Assembly: GCF_017742215.1 (NCBI RefSeq)
Contig: NZ_JAGHKP010000005.1
Span: 62,001-126,000, forward strand
DNA from: Chitinophaga chungangae
GTDB lineage: Bacteria > Bacteroidota > Bacteroidia > Chitinophagales > Chitinophagaceae
DNA: 64,000 nucleotides
Direction: 5' to 3'
Shown: piece after piece, positions 17,544 to 25,454 of the stretch
How the letters are laid out: each line of letters starts with the position of its first letter
Numbering within the stretch: the stretch's first letter is position 1
Position numbers and translations under genes: made by a program
Notes under the pieces: model-generated
Database searches by the model: none
The model's input: the letters and a program-made list of their open reading frames with translations, nothing else
What the model was told of the DNA's origin: nothing

Positions 17544-18527
17544 ATGCGTCAGATAGCCTTCAGACAAGCCTTAAGAGAAGCCATACAGGAAGAAATGCGC
17601 CGTGATGAGCGGGTGTTCCTGATGGGCGAGGAAGTGGCAGAGTACAACGGAGCGTACAAAGTAAGCCAGGGTATGCTGGATGAGTTCGGCCCCCGTCGTG
17701 TAATTGATACCCCTATCGCCGAGCTGGGCTTTACGGCCATCGGTGTGGGCGCTGCCCAGAACGGGTTACGCCCGGTGCTGGAGTTCATGACCTGGAACTT
17801 TGCCGTGCTGGCGCTGGACCAGATCCTGAATACCGCCTCCAAAATGCTCGCGATGAGCGGCGGACAGGTGGGTTGCCCCATTGTTTTCCGCGGCCCTAAC
17901 GGTTCTGCAGGCCAGCTGGGCGCGCAGCACTCCACTGCTTTTGAAAGTTATTACGCCAATATCCCCGGCCTGAAAGTGGTTTCCGTTTCCAACCCTTACG
18001 ACGCCAAAGGCCTGCTGAAAGCGGCCATCCGCGACGACGACCCGGTTGTGTTCATGGAATCGGAGCAGATGTACGGCGATATGGGCGAGGTTCCCGAAGA
18101 GGAATACATCATCCCGATCGGTAAAGCGGATATCAAACGCGCCGGTAAAGACGTTACCATCGTGTCTTTCAATAAAATGATGAAAGTAGCCCTGGGGGCC
18201 GCTGAAGAGCTGGCGAAGGAAGGCATCGAGGCCGAAGTGATCGACCTGCGCACCATCCGCCCGCTGGACTGGTTCACCATCCTGGAATCCGTGAAGAAAA
18301 CCAACCGCCTGGTGATCGTGGAAGAACAATGGCCGTTCTCCAGCATCTCCTCCGAAATCTCTTACCGCATCCAGAAAGAAGGGTTCGATTACCTGGACGC
18401 GCCGATCCGCCGCATTACCGCCGCCGACGCGCCCATGCACTATGCGCCGAACCTGGTGAAACTGTACCTTCCCGATATCGAAAGGACGGTGAAACTGGTG
18501 AAAGAAGTGATGTATATGAAGAAATAA
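17544..18527 (+). CDS. pdhB: pyruvate dehydrogenase E1 component, beta subunit
   Basis: This is a 327-aa transketolase-like beta subunit that pairs with E1-alpha to decarboxylate pyruvate on thiamine diphosphate. Landmarks are the N-terminal MGEEVAEYNGAYKVSQGM, with the Glu that activates the cofactor, then DTPIAELGFTAIGVGAAQNGLRPV, the C-terminal transketolase half, VIDLRTIRPLDW and VEEQWPFSSISSEI. The alpha subunit, E2 and E3 are not in the window, so the complex is encoded at split loci. It has its own promoter (17459-17489) and a strong terminator (18543-18581). Confidence 0.95.
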   Translation: MRQIAFRQALREAIQEEMRRDERVFLMGEEVAEYNGAYKVSQGMLDEFGPRRVIDTPIAELGFTAIGVGAAQNGLRPVLEFMTWNFAVLALDQILNTASKMLAMSGGQVGCPIVFRGPNGSAGQLGAQHSTAFESYYANIPGLKVVSVSNPYDAKGLLKAAIRDDDPVVFMESEQMYGDMGEVPEEEYIIPIGKADIKRAGKDVTIVSFNKMMKVALGAAEELAKEGIEAEVIDLRTIRPLDWFTILESVKKTNRLVIVEEQWPFSSISSEISYRIQKEGFDYLDAPIRRITAADAPMHYAPNLVKLYLPDIERTVKLVKEVMYMKK

Positions 18528-18542
18528 TTTCTCCGGATAAAG

Positions 18543-18581
18543 AAAAAGCCCGTTCCGAATGTTTTCGGAACGGGCTTTTTT
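18543..18581. terminator. strong bidirectional terminator
   Basis: A 17-bp perfect stem includes AGCCCGTTCCGAA and its complement, with a 4-nt loop, A5 before and T6 after. It serves pdhB on the plus strand and probably cysM on the minus strand. Confidence 0.9.
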
Positions 18582-18681
18582 AATTATTTGAAAAAAGGAA
18601 ATGATACCCGGGCAACTAAATAGGCTGTTCGCAATTCACGAACAGCGGACAATTAGCGGTCACAATTTCTTATGGGTTCTT

Positions 18682-19566
18682 CTACGAACCGAAAAGGTCC
18701 GTGCTCAGGTACCGGTCCCCACGATCGCAGATAATACAAACGATCACGCCGCTGCTCAGCTCCCGCGCCACGCGAACGGCCGCCGCTACCGCGCCGCCGC
18801 TGCTCATGCCGCAGAAGATGGCTTCCTCGCGCGCCAGCCTGTTGGTCATAACACGCGCTTCTTCCTCCGAAATATCCATGATCCGGTCTACCCGCTGCCG
18901 CTCGAATATTTTCGGCAGGTAAGCTTCCTGCCATTTGCGGATGCCGGGAATCCTGGAACCGTCCGTCGGCTGGCAGCCCACGATCTGCACGCCCGGGTTC
19001 ACCTCCTTCAAAAAGCGGCTCACGCCCATGATGGTGCCGGTGGTGCCCATGGCAGACACAAAATGCGTAACGCCATGCTGCGAATCGCGCCAGATCTCGG
19101 GCCCGGTGGTGCGGTAATGCATGCCGTAATTGTCCGGGTTGGCGAACTGGTTCAGCATATGATAACCGCCTTTTTGCACCTGCGCGTGCGCGTAGTCGAT
19201 CGCGCCCTCCATGCTCTGCTCTTTCGGCGTAAGCACCACTTTGGCGCCGAAAGCCTCCATGGTAAGCACTCTTTCCCGCGTGGCGTCTTCAGGCATCACA
19301 ATCTCGATCTCCACGTTAAAAAGATTGGCGATCATCGCCAGTGCAATGCCGGTATTGCCGCTGGTGGCCTCCACCAGTTTCACGCCGGGGCGAAGCTCTC
19401 CGCGGTCCAGCGCGCCTTTGATCATACCGTAAGCGGCCCTGTCTTTTACGCTGCCGCCGGGATTGGTGCCTTCCAGCTTGGCATAGATGGTTACGTCAGG
19501 GTTTTCGGGAATGCGTTGCAGGGCCACCATGGGGGTGTTGCCCACTAAATCCAGAACTGATCTCAT
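18682..19566 (-). CDS. cysM: O-acetylserine sulfhydrylase B (cysteine synthase)
   Basis: This is a 294-aa PLP enzyme making cysteine from O-acetylserine and sulfide or thiosulfate. The PLP lysine lies in NPGGSVKDRAA, the substrate loop is EATSGNTGIALAM, and the phosphate cup is GTTGTIMG. The CysM-type signatures GCQPTDGSRIPGIRKW and the C-terminal ICDRGDRYLSTDLF favour CysM over CysK. The start is MRSVLDLVGNTP at 19566; upstream codons in the frame overlap cysE. Only 2 bp separate it from the cysE stop, so this is an operon. Confidence 0.93.
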   Translation of the reverse strand: MRSVLDLVGNTPMVALQRIPENPDVTIYAKLEGTNPGGSVKDRAAYGMIKGALDRGELRPGVKLVEATSGNTGIALAMIANLFNVEIEIVMPEDATRERVLTMEAFGAKVVLTPKEQSMEGAIDYAHAQVQKGGYHMLNQFANPDNYGMHYRTTGPEIWRDSQHGVTHFVSAMGTTGTIMGVSRFLKEVNPGVQIVGCQPTDGSRIPGIRKWQEAYLPKIFERQRVDRIMDISEEEARVMTNRLAREEAIFCGMSSGGAVAAAVRVARELSSGVIVCIICDRGDRYLSTDLFGS

Positions 19567-19568
19567 GT

Positions 19569-20372
19569 TTAAATCACTTTTATACTGCCGTCTGCTTTGT
19601 AATAAATCCGGGAATGCGGCGCTACCGTTTTGATGAGCCATACGTTGCCGCCGATAATGCTGTGGTGGCCGATCACCGTGTCGCCGCCCAGGATGGTGGC
19701 GCCGGCGTAGATCACTACATGTTCTTCGATGGTAGGGTGGCGTTTGGCGCGCGCCATTTGTTTGTCGATGCTGAGCGCGCCCAGGGTTACACCCTGGTAT
19801 ATTTTAACGTGCGGGCCGATCACGGTGGTTTCGCCGATCACTACGCCGGTGCCATGGTCTATGCAGAACCAGGGCGCGATCTCGGCCGCCGGGTGAATAT
19901 CTATCCCCGTGCGCGCATGCGCGAATTCGGTGATCACCCTTGGCAACAGCGGCACTTTCAGCAAATGCAGCCCATGCGCCACACGGTACGCTGCGATGGC
20001 GTAAAAGCCGGGATAGGCGCGGATCACCTCGTAAAGACAAGTGGCCGCGGGGTCGCCCTGGAGGATAGCCTCCGCGTCTTTCGTAAGGTCTGCATACATG
20101 CCGGGCACCAGTTCCATAAAATCATGCGCGATGGCTTCCGGCCTGTCTTTCAGCTGCGGGGCCATATTGGCCAGCAGCAAGGTCAGCTGCGTTTCCAGCT
20201 TTACGGCGTATTGCTCCAGCGCCGCTTCGTCCAGCACTTTGCCGTTGTGTTCCGGGAAAAGCCAGTTCAGCAGGTCGCTGCAAAATGCCCATACCTCTTC
20301 GGAGGAAGGGTAAGCCGATTCTCCCGCGGCGGCGTGCCGCGCTTTTAATTGCTCCAGTAATTTTTTCATCAT
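19569..20372 (-). CDS. cysE: serine O-acetyltransferase
   Basis: This is a 267-aa enzyme (EpsC/SatA length) acetylating serine to O-acetylserine for the next gene. An alpha-helical N-terminal half precedes a left-handed beta-helix of hexapeptide repeats (IDIHPAAEIAPWFCIDHGTGVVIGET ... AGATILGGDTVIG). The catalytic His is in IDHGTGVVIGE. The C-terminus IYYKADGSIKVI lacks the long tail that docks CysK in the E. coli complex. ATG 20372 and ATG 20369 are equally possible starts. First gene of the cysE-cysM operon. Confidence 0.94.
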   Translation of the reverse strand: MMKKLLEQLKARHAAAGESAYPSSEEVWAFCSDLLNWLFPEHNGKVLDEAALEQYAVKLETQLTLLLANMAPQLKDRPEAIAHDFMELVPGMYADLTKDAEAILQGDPAATCLYEVIRAYPGFYAIAAYRVAHGLHLLKVPLLPRVITEFAHARTGIDIHPAAEIAPWFCIDHGTGVVIGETTVIGPHVKIYQGVTLGALSIDKQMARAKRHPTIEEHVVIYAGATILGGDTVIGHHSIIGGNVWLIKTVAPHSRIYYKADGSIKVI

Positions 20373-20554
20373 AACGGATAGTTACCTGCCAGGGGCTAAA
20401 ATTACAGAAAAACCGACAAGATCAGTAGACTTTATATATGCAAAGCGGCCATCCATCAAGATTTATTTTTATCACTGCTGTGGAATGAGAGTATTTTGTG
20501 GTAGGTTCCGTCTTTTCCTTTATTTTTGGCACTGTTTAAAATAGTAGACAACCT

Positions 20555-21739
20555 ATGGCCAATATATTGATTATAGACGACGAGAAAAGCATCCGGAAAA
20601 CGCTGTCGGAGATCCTGACCTACGAAGGGTACAAGATCGAAGAGGCGGCAGACGGGGCGGAAGGTTTCAAAATGTTCCAGGCCAAGGCCTACGATGCCGT
20701 GCTGTGCGATATCAAGATGCCGAAAATGGACGGCCTCGAATTCCTGGAAAAAGCAAAAGAAACCAACCCCGACGTGCCCATCATTATGGTGAGCGGCCAC
20801 GGGAACATCGATACCGCCGTAGACGCGGTAAAAAAAGGCGCGTTCGACTACATCTCCAAACCCCCCGATCTCAACCGCCTGCTGATCACGCTGCGCAACG
20901 CGCTGGACAAAACCACGCTGGTGGCCGAAACCAAAACGCTGCGTAAAAAGGTGAACAAAATGCCGGAAATGATCGGCGAATCGAATCCCATCGTAAAAAT
21001 TAAAGACACCATTCATAAAGTGGCGCCCACCGACGCGCGCGTGCTCGTAACCGGCGAAAACGGCGCGGGCAAAGAGCTGGTGGCCCGCTGGATACACGCC
21101 TACAGCAACCGTGCAAACGGCCCGCTGGTGGAAGTGAACTGCGCCGCCATCCCGAGCGAGCTGATCGAAAGCGAGCTGTTCGGCCACGAAAAAGGTTCTT
21201 TCACCTCCGCGATCAAACAACGCATCGGCAAATTCGAAGCGGCCAACGGCGGCACGCTGTTCCTCGACGAGATCGGAGACATGAGCCTCAGCGCGCAGGC
21301 TAAAGTATTGCGCGCCCTGCAGGAAGGAAAGATCACCCGCGTGGGCGGTGATAAAGAGATCAGTGTAGACGTGCGCGTGGTGGCGGCTACCAATAAAGAC
21401 CTGCTGAAGGAAGTGGAAGACAAAAACTTCCGCCTCGACCTTTACCACCGCCTCAGCGTGATACTCATCCATGTGCCTTCGCTGAACGACCGGCGGGAAG
21501 ACGTACCTTTGCTGGTAGATCATTTCCTGGACACGGTTTGCGCCGAATACGGCACCGCCCGCAAAGCGGCAGACAAAGACGCGATGAAGGCGCTGCAGAA
21601 CCATCACTGGACAGGCAATATCCGCGAGCTGCGCAACGTGGTGGAAAGACTGGTGATCCTCAGCGGGAAAACCATCACGGCAGACGATGTGGAGAATTAC
21701 GTGGTGCCGAACAGTGAGAAAAAAAAAGCCACTACCTGA
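20555..21739 (+). CDS. sigma-54-type response regulator, cut short by a frameshift
   Basis: This is a 394-aa NtrC-family regulator. The receiver domain (1-120) has phospho-acceptor Asp52 in CDIKMPKMDG. The AAA+ domain (about 138-370) has Walker A GENGAGKE (167-174), Walker B LFLDEIG (235-241) and an arginine-finger region (NDRREDVP). The sigma-54 contact loop reads GSFTSA (214-219) instead of GAFTGA. The frame stops shortly after nine A bases (21719-21727). The Fis-type DNA-binding helix-turn-helix follows intact in the -1 frame (21727-21930). So this product lacks DNA binding unless recoding, RNA polymerase slippage or a sequence error is involved. No sensor kinase adjoins. Confidence 0.9.
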   Translation: MANILIIDDEKSIRKTLSEILTYEGYKIEEAADGAEGFKMFQAKAYDAVLCDIKMPKMDGLEFLEKAKETNPDVPIIMVSGHGNIDTAVDAVKKGAFDYISKPPDLNRLLITLRNALDKTTLVAETKTLRKKVNKMPEMIGESNPIVKIKDTIHKVAPTDARVLVTGENGAGKELVARWIHAYSNRANGPLVEVNCAAIPSELIESELFGHEKGSFTSAIKQRIGKFEAANGGTLFLDEIGDMSLSAQAKVLRALQEGKITRVGGDKEISVDVRVVAATNKDLLKEVEDKNFRLDLYHRLSVILIHVPSLNDRREDVPLLVDHFLDTVCAEYGTARKAADKDAMKALQNHHWTGNIRELRNVVERLVILSGKTITADDVENYVVPNSEKKKATT

Positions 21740-21930
21740 ATGACGAGCTGCTGATACTCACCCGGCTGCACGATTTCAGAGACGAAGTGGAGAAAATATT
21801 CATCGAATTCATGCTGCATAAGAACGGGTGGAACGTATCCCGCACGGCACAGGAACTGGATATTCAGCGAAGCCACCTTTACAACAAAATGGAACGGTAC
21901 GGCATCCGTAAATCCGCCGAAGATGAGTAA
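21727..21930 (+). pseudogene. out-of-frame Fis-type HTH end of the response regulator
   Basis: Read one base back from the upstream frame, this stretch encodes SHYLNDELLILTRL, then NGWNVSRTAQELDIQRSH and LYNKMERYGIRKSAEDE, ending at TAA 21928-21930. NVSRTAQELDIQRSHLYNKM is a classic Fis/NtrC helix-turn-helix. There are no stops or damaged residues, and codon use matches the neighbours, so the domain is either still translated or was disconnected very recently. Its end overlaps the start of the next gene by eight bases, as expected of a genuine gene end. Confidence 0.85.
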
Positions 21931-22576
21931 AAAGCACATATACCTGATCAGCGGGCTGGGCGCGGACGAGCGCGTTTTCAGCAGGCTCAGTTTCCCGGAA
22001 GACTGCGACGTGCATTATCTCCCCTGGATCAATCCCCTGGGGCCGGACGAGCCTATCCAGGAATATGCGTCTCGGCTCTCGCGCCGCATCCTTCATCCCA
22101 ACCCCGTGCTGCTGGGGCTTTCCTTCGGCGGGATGATGAGCATCGAGATCGCCAAACAACAGCCCGTCGAAAAAGTGATCATCGTATCCAGCGTAAAACA
22201 TAAAGAAGAACTGCCGCCGTACTATAGCGGCATGGCGCGTTTGCTGCTGCGCAACCTGCCGGACCGCCTGCTGTTCGGCAACCGGCATTACATCGTGAAG
22301 CTGTTCATGCAAAGCAGGAGCGAGGAAGAAAAGATGTTGCTGAAAGATTACCTGCGGAAAAGAGATTTCCGCTACATGCGCTGGGCGCTGGCGGCTGTGC
22401 TTAACTGGCAGAACGAATGGGTGCCGCCGTCTACAGTGCATATCCATGGCAGTGCAGACAGGCCTTTCCCGCGCCGTTACGTAAATCCCACGCATACTAT
22501 CGTAAAAGGAGGGCACTTCATGGTGATGAACCGCGCCCAGGAGATCAGCCGTATCATTGAAAAAGAGCTTGCCTAA
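21923..22576 (+). CDS. alpha/beta hydrolase
   Basis: This is a 217-aa hydrolase. The N-terminal oxyanion region is YLISGLGADERVF, the nucleophile elbow is GLSFGGM, and the catalytic His is in VKGGHFMVMNRAQE. The acid is probably the Asp in HIHGSADRPFP. The protein is small and lacks a signal peptide. Its ATG lies inside the last codons of the shifted HTH frame, suggesting translational coupling to the regulator upstream. Its stop overlaps the stop of the convergent MerR gene by four bases. Substrate unknown. Confidence 0.85.
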   Translation: MSKKHIYLISGLGADERVFSRLSFPEDCDVHYLPWINPLGPDEPIQEYASRLSRRILHPNPVLLGLSFGGMMSIEIAKQQPVEKVIIVSSVKHKEELPPYYSGMARLLLRNLPDRLLFGNRHYIVKLFMQSRSEEEKMLLKDYLRKRDFRYMRWALAAVLNWQNEWVPPSTVHIHGSADRPFPRRYVNPTHTIVKGGHFMVMNRAQEISRIIEKELA

Positions 22577-23472
22577 GATTTTTCGGCATTTTTCCGTCTT
22601 GCATATTGCAGCACTTCCTCCATGCTCATAAGAACCGTAAGGTTTTCCGGCAGCGGCACCGTGATGCGCGCCACCTGCGGGCCTGAAATGGCGACGGGGA
22701 TGCCGGGGAACAGCCTGCCGAGGTCTTTGATGAAATTATCCAGCGCCCTTTGCGGGAAATTGGTGATCACGTGCGTATAAATGTGCTCCACCTGTTTGCG
22801 CTCGGTGTAAAAACGGAGGTCTTCCAGCGGTACGTTGGCGCCGAAGTTCACCACGGTGCAGCCGTGTTTTTTGAGCATGTAGTGGATAAAAAGCAGCGGT
22901 ATCTCGTGAAATTCCCCTTCGGGGAGAAAGATCATAAAACGTTCGCGGTCCTGCACGGGCGTGTCTAGCCCGTCGATGGCCACCATCAGTTTTTTGCGGA
23001 TGATGTTGGACGCGAAATGCTCCTGCGCGGGGATCACGCAATCTACCAGCCACAGCAGCCCGATACGCTCGAGGTACGGATAGATCACCTTCAGCATCGT
23101 TTGCTCGAAACCCATGCGCAGCAGGATGTTGTGAAAGATCTTTTCGAATTTCACCTGGTCGAAATCGATCATCGCCTCCACCAGCTGGTTGATGTACACC
23201 TGGTACAGGTGCGTGCCTTTGTGGCCGGTTTCCTCCAGGGAAAGCTGCTTGATCTCCTCCTCGCTCATATTGGCGATGCGGGAGATCTTGTAACCATGGC
23301 GGTACAGGTAGGCGATGCGCATGATGTGTTTCAGGTCGCCATTGTCGTACACCCGGTGATTCGTATCTTTCCGCTTCGGCCGCAGCACATTGTAGCGCTG
23401 CTCCCATATCCTGATGGTGTGCGCCTTGATGCCCGTGAGGCTTTCGATGTCTTTTATCGTGAAAGTGTTCAA
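22573..23472 (-). CDS. MerR-family regulator with B12-binding-like domain (CarH/LitR type)
   Basis: This is a 299-aa regulator. The MerR winged helix (residues 4-70) reads FTIKDIESLTGIKAHTIRIWEQRY. The middle helical domain ends with Trp141, nine residues, Glu151 and His152, which is the W-x9-EH motif that caps adenosylcobalamin in light sensor CarH. The Rossmann part has E-x-H-x-x-P at 187-192 (His189), matching the cobalt-ligand motif DxHxxG with both outer positions changed. By analogy it could be a B12-based light or cobalamin sensor repressing its own promoter. No carotenoid genes are in the window. Its promoter region has a dyad at 23514-23540. Confidence 0.88.
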   Translation of the reverse strand: MNTFTIKDIESLTGIKAHTIRIWEQRYNVLRPKRKDTNHRVYDNGDLKHIMRIAYLYRHGYKISRIANMSEEEIKQLSLEETGHKGTHLYQVYINQLVEAMIDFDQVKFEKIFHNILLRMGFEQTMLKVIYPYLERIGLLWLVDCVIPAQEHFASNIIRKKLMVAIDGLDTPVQDRERFMIFLPEGEFHEIPLLFIHYMLKKHGCTVVNFGANVPLEDLRFYTERKQVEHIYTHVITNFPQRALDNFIKDLGRLFPGIPVAISGPQVARITVPLPENLTVLMSMEEVLQYARRKNAEKS

Positions 23473-23494
23473 TGTTCTGGATAATAGGATTAAA

Positions 23495-23502
23495 CAAAAA
23501 TA
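23495..23502 (-). promoter_or_regulatory. -7 promoter box for the MerR gene
   Basis: On the minus strand TATTTTTG matches TAnnTTTG, 23 bp before the start codon. The region where the -33 box should lie falls inside the dyad at 23514-23540. Confidence 0.45.
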
Positions 23503-23513
23503 GACATAAACTG

Positions 23514-23540
23514 GTTTACCGTTGATTCTATTTGGTAAAC
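23514..23540. promoter_or_regulatory. dyad, possible MerR operator
   Basis: GTTTACC (23514-23520), a 13-bp spacer and GGTAAAC (23534-23540) form an inverted repeat over the expected -33 region of the MerR gene and upstream of lepB. The placement suits autoregulation. Seven-base arms are short, so this is a candidate only. Confidence 0.4.
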
Positions 23541-23603
23541 TTAAGTGGGATTTTTTTATGAAAACTTTTGCGTGTTAAAACTGGCATACAATTAACAGAA
23601 TAT

Positions 23604-23611
23604 TATATTTG
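23604..23611 (+). promoter_or_regulatory. -7 promoter box for lepB
   Basis: TATATTTG is an exact match 26 bp before the lepB ATG (23638). Confidence 0.5.
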
Positions 23612-23637
23612 TCTTTAAAATAACTAAACAACACAGC

Positions 23638-24807
23638 ATGAACCTGGCATTTTGGAGAAAGAAGGACGGTCAGCCCAAGAAGAAAAAGTCCGCGGTCCGC
23701 GAATGGATCGATGCGGCTGTTTTCGCTATCATTGCGGCTACGCTGATCCGAACGTTCATTTTCGAAGCCTATACCATCCCTACGCCTTCTATGGAAAAAA
23801 CCTTGCTGGTGAACGACTTCCTGTTTGTAAGCAAAGTTAGTTACGGCCCCCGCGTGCCGATGACACCATTGGCAGTGCCTTTCACCCATCATACGCTTCC
23901 TCTCACCAAATATACCAAAGCCTATTCCGAAGCCATCCAGTGGAAATACCGCCGCCTTCCCGGTTTTGGCGACATTCACCGCACGGACGTGGTGGTGTTC
24001 AACTTCCCGGAGGGAGACACGGTGGCGCTGGAGCGGTCAGACGAAAGTTATTACGATCTCGTGCGCCGCTACGGCCGCGAAGCGGTGTGGAGCCAGTACC
24101 GGGTGATCTCCCGTCCTGTAGATAAACGCGAAAATTATATCAAACGTTGTGTGGGCATTGCAGGCGATACCCTGGAGGTGCGAAATGGCATCGTAGTGGT
24201 GAATGGCGTGCCGGAAACGCCTCCTCCCCATGGCCAGCGCCAGTACGCCGTAACCACCACCACCGGCGACCCGCTCAATGCCATGCGCCTCGAAGAAAAG
24301 GGCATTACCAATCCCTACGAAGTGATCATGGACAAACCGCATTACAACCTCACGCCCTCCGAAGCGCAGGAAGTAAAAGCCATGGAAGTGGTGAACGGCC
24401 AGGTGGAGCCGTACATCAGCCCGATCGTGGACGGCGTTTGGCCGCAGGATACCATCCACCAATGGACCGTAGACAATCTCGGCCCGCTTTATATCCCGAA
24501 AAAAGGCGCCACCGTGAAGCTGGACAGCTCCAATATCGAGCTTTACCGCCGCATCATAGCCGTGTATGAAAAAAACACCCTCGAAACACGTGGCAACCAA
24601 TACATTATCAATGGCCAGCCAGCCTCCAGTTACACGTTCAAAATGAACTACTACTGGATGATGGGCGACAACCGCCACAAATCGCTGGACAGCCGCTATT
24701 GGGGCTTCGTGCCTGAAGACCATGTGGTGGGCAAGGCCTGGCTGATCTGGATGAGCTATGGCAGCAGCGGAATCCGCTGGAGCCGCCTGTTCAGCACCAT
24801 CAAATAA
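23638..24807 (+). CDS. lepB: signal peptidase I
   Basis: This is a 389-aa membrane-anchored protease that removes signal peptides from exported proteins. One membrane segment (about 24-42) leads directly into the catalytic Ser51 in TIPTPSMEKTLLVNDFLFV. The general base Lys169 is in ENYIKRCVGIAGDTLEV. The C-terminal box is MMGDNRHKSLDSRYWGFVPEDHVVGKA. It is almost twice the usual bacterial length because of long insertions between Ser and Lys and after the Lys box, a pattern common in Bacteroidota. The N-terminus is strongly basic, consistent with a cytoplasmic-in orientation. Confidence 0.95.
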   Translation: MNLAFWRKKDGQPKKKKSAVREWIDAAVFAIIAATLIRTFIFEAYTIPTPSMEKTLLVNDFLFVSKVSYGPRVPMTPLAVPFTHHTLPLTKYTKAYSEAIQWKYRRLPGFGDIHRTDVVVFNFPEGDTVALERSDESYYDLVRRYGREAVWSQYRVISRPVDKRENYIKRCVGIAGDTLEVRNGIVVVNGVPETPPPHGQRQYAVTTTTGDPLNAMRLEEKGITNPYEVIMDKPHYNLTPSEAQEVKAMEVVNGQVEPYISPIVDGVWPQDTIHQWTVDNLGPLYIPKKGATVKLDSSNIELYRRIIAVYEKNTLETRGNQYIINGQPASSYTFKMNYYWMMGDNRHKSLDSRYWGFVPEDHVVGKAWLIWMSYGSSGIRWSRLFSTIK

Positions 24808-24876
24808 CACGCACTTTCCCGATAACGGCGAGCCGTTCACTTTGCAGAATCCGAAAAGAAGTATCTTCAGGAACGC

Positions 24877-24898
24877 AAAAGGAACGGCTCCCTTTTTT
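24877..24898 (+). terminator. weak terminator between lepB and cdd
   Basis: AAAAGG, loop AACGGCTC, CCTTTT plus a T-run. A wider pairing GAGCCGTTC (24830-24838) with GAACGGCTC (24882-24890) competes with it, so alternative folds are possible. Confidence 0.4.
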
Positions 24899-24922
24899 AC
24901 CGCCGCCTTAAACCGGAACATT

Positions 24923-25408
24923 ATGGAGAAAAAGATACAACAGGTTGAATACGAGGAATATAAAGACGCGTCCGAACTGCCGCCGGAGGATCTTTCCCTG
25001 CTGCAGCTCGCCCGCCGTGCACTGGAAGACGCCTATGCCCCGTATTCCCGCTTCAGGGTGGGGGCGGCGCTGCTTTTGGACAACGGGCAGACCGTAACCG
25101 GCACCAACCAGGAGAACGCATCGTACCCCGTGGGCATCTGCGCGGAAAGAACGGCCCTTTCCACGGCTTCCTCCCTTTACCCCGGCATACCGGTGCGGGC
25201 GCTGGCCGTAAGCTACCGTAACGAGCTGGGAACCAGCGAAAAACCGATCTCTCCCTGCGGCATCTGCCGGCAAACCATCTGCGAATACCAGCAGCGGTCC
25301 GGCACGCCCATCCGCCTCATCATGGCCGGGCTTTCCGGCCCCGCCATCGTGATCCGCGACGCGGGCAGCCTCATGCCTTTGTCTTTTTCTTCCAGCGATA
25401 TGTTATGA
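24923..25408 (+). CDS. cdd: cytidine deaminase
   Basis: This is a 161-aa zinc enzyme that deaminates cytidine and deoxycytidine in pyrimidine salvage. The active site has GICAERTALS (Cys zinc ligand and catalytic Glu) and SPCGICRQ (two Cys ligands). The all-Cys zinc site marks the homotetrameric type. It carries about 25 extra N-terminal residues before LLQLARRALEDAYAPYSRFRVGAAL. The start is MEKKIQQ at 24923; codons further upstream in the frame overlap lepB and look non-coding. Confidence 0.94.
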   Translation: MEKKIQQVEYEEYKDASELPPEDLSLLQLARRALEDAYAPYSRFRVGAALLLDNGQTVTGTNQENASYPVGICAERTALSTASSLYPGIPVRALAVSYRNELGTSEKPISPCGICRQTICEYQQRSGTPIRLIMAGLSGPAIVIRDAGSLMPLSFSSSDML

Positions 25409-25423
25409 ATTAAATAAAATATG

Positions 25424-25431
25424 TATATTTG
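25424..25431 (+). promoter_or_regulatory. -7 promoter box for the TPR gene
   Basis: TATATTTG, exact match, 23 bp upstream of ATG 25455. Confidence 0.45.
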
Positions 25432-25454
25432 ATCAGCGCCATTGCGCATCGACT

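Noticed and set aside
24758..24922. 55-residue N-terminal extension of cytidine deaminase
   Set aside because: It overlaps lepB and passes through a terminator-like hairpin; MEKKIQQ is a normal start.
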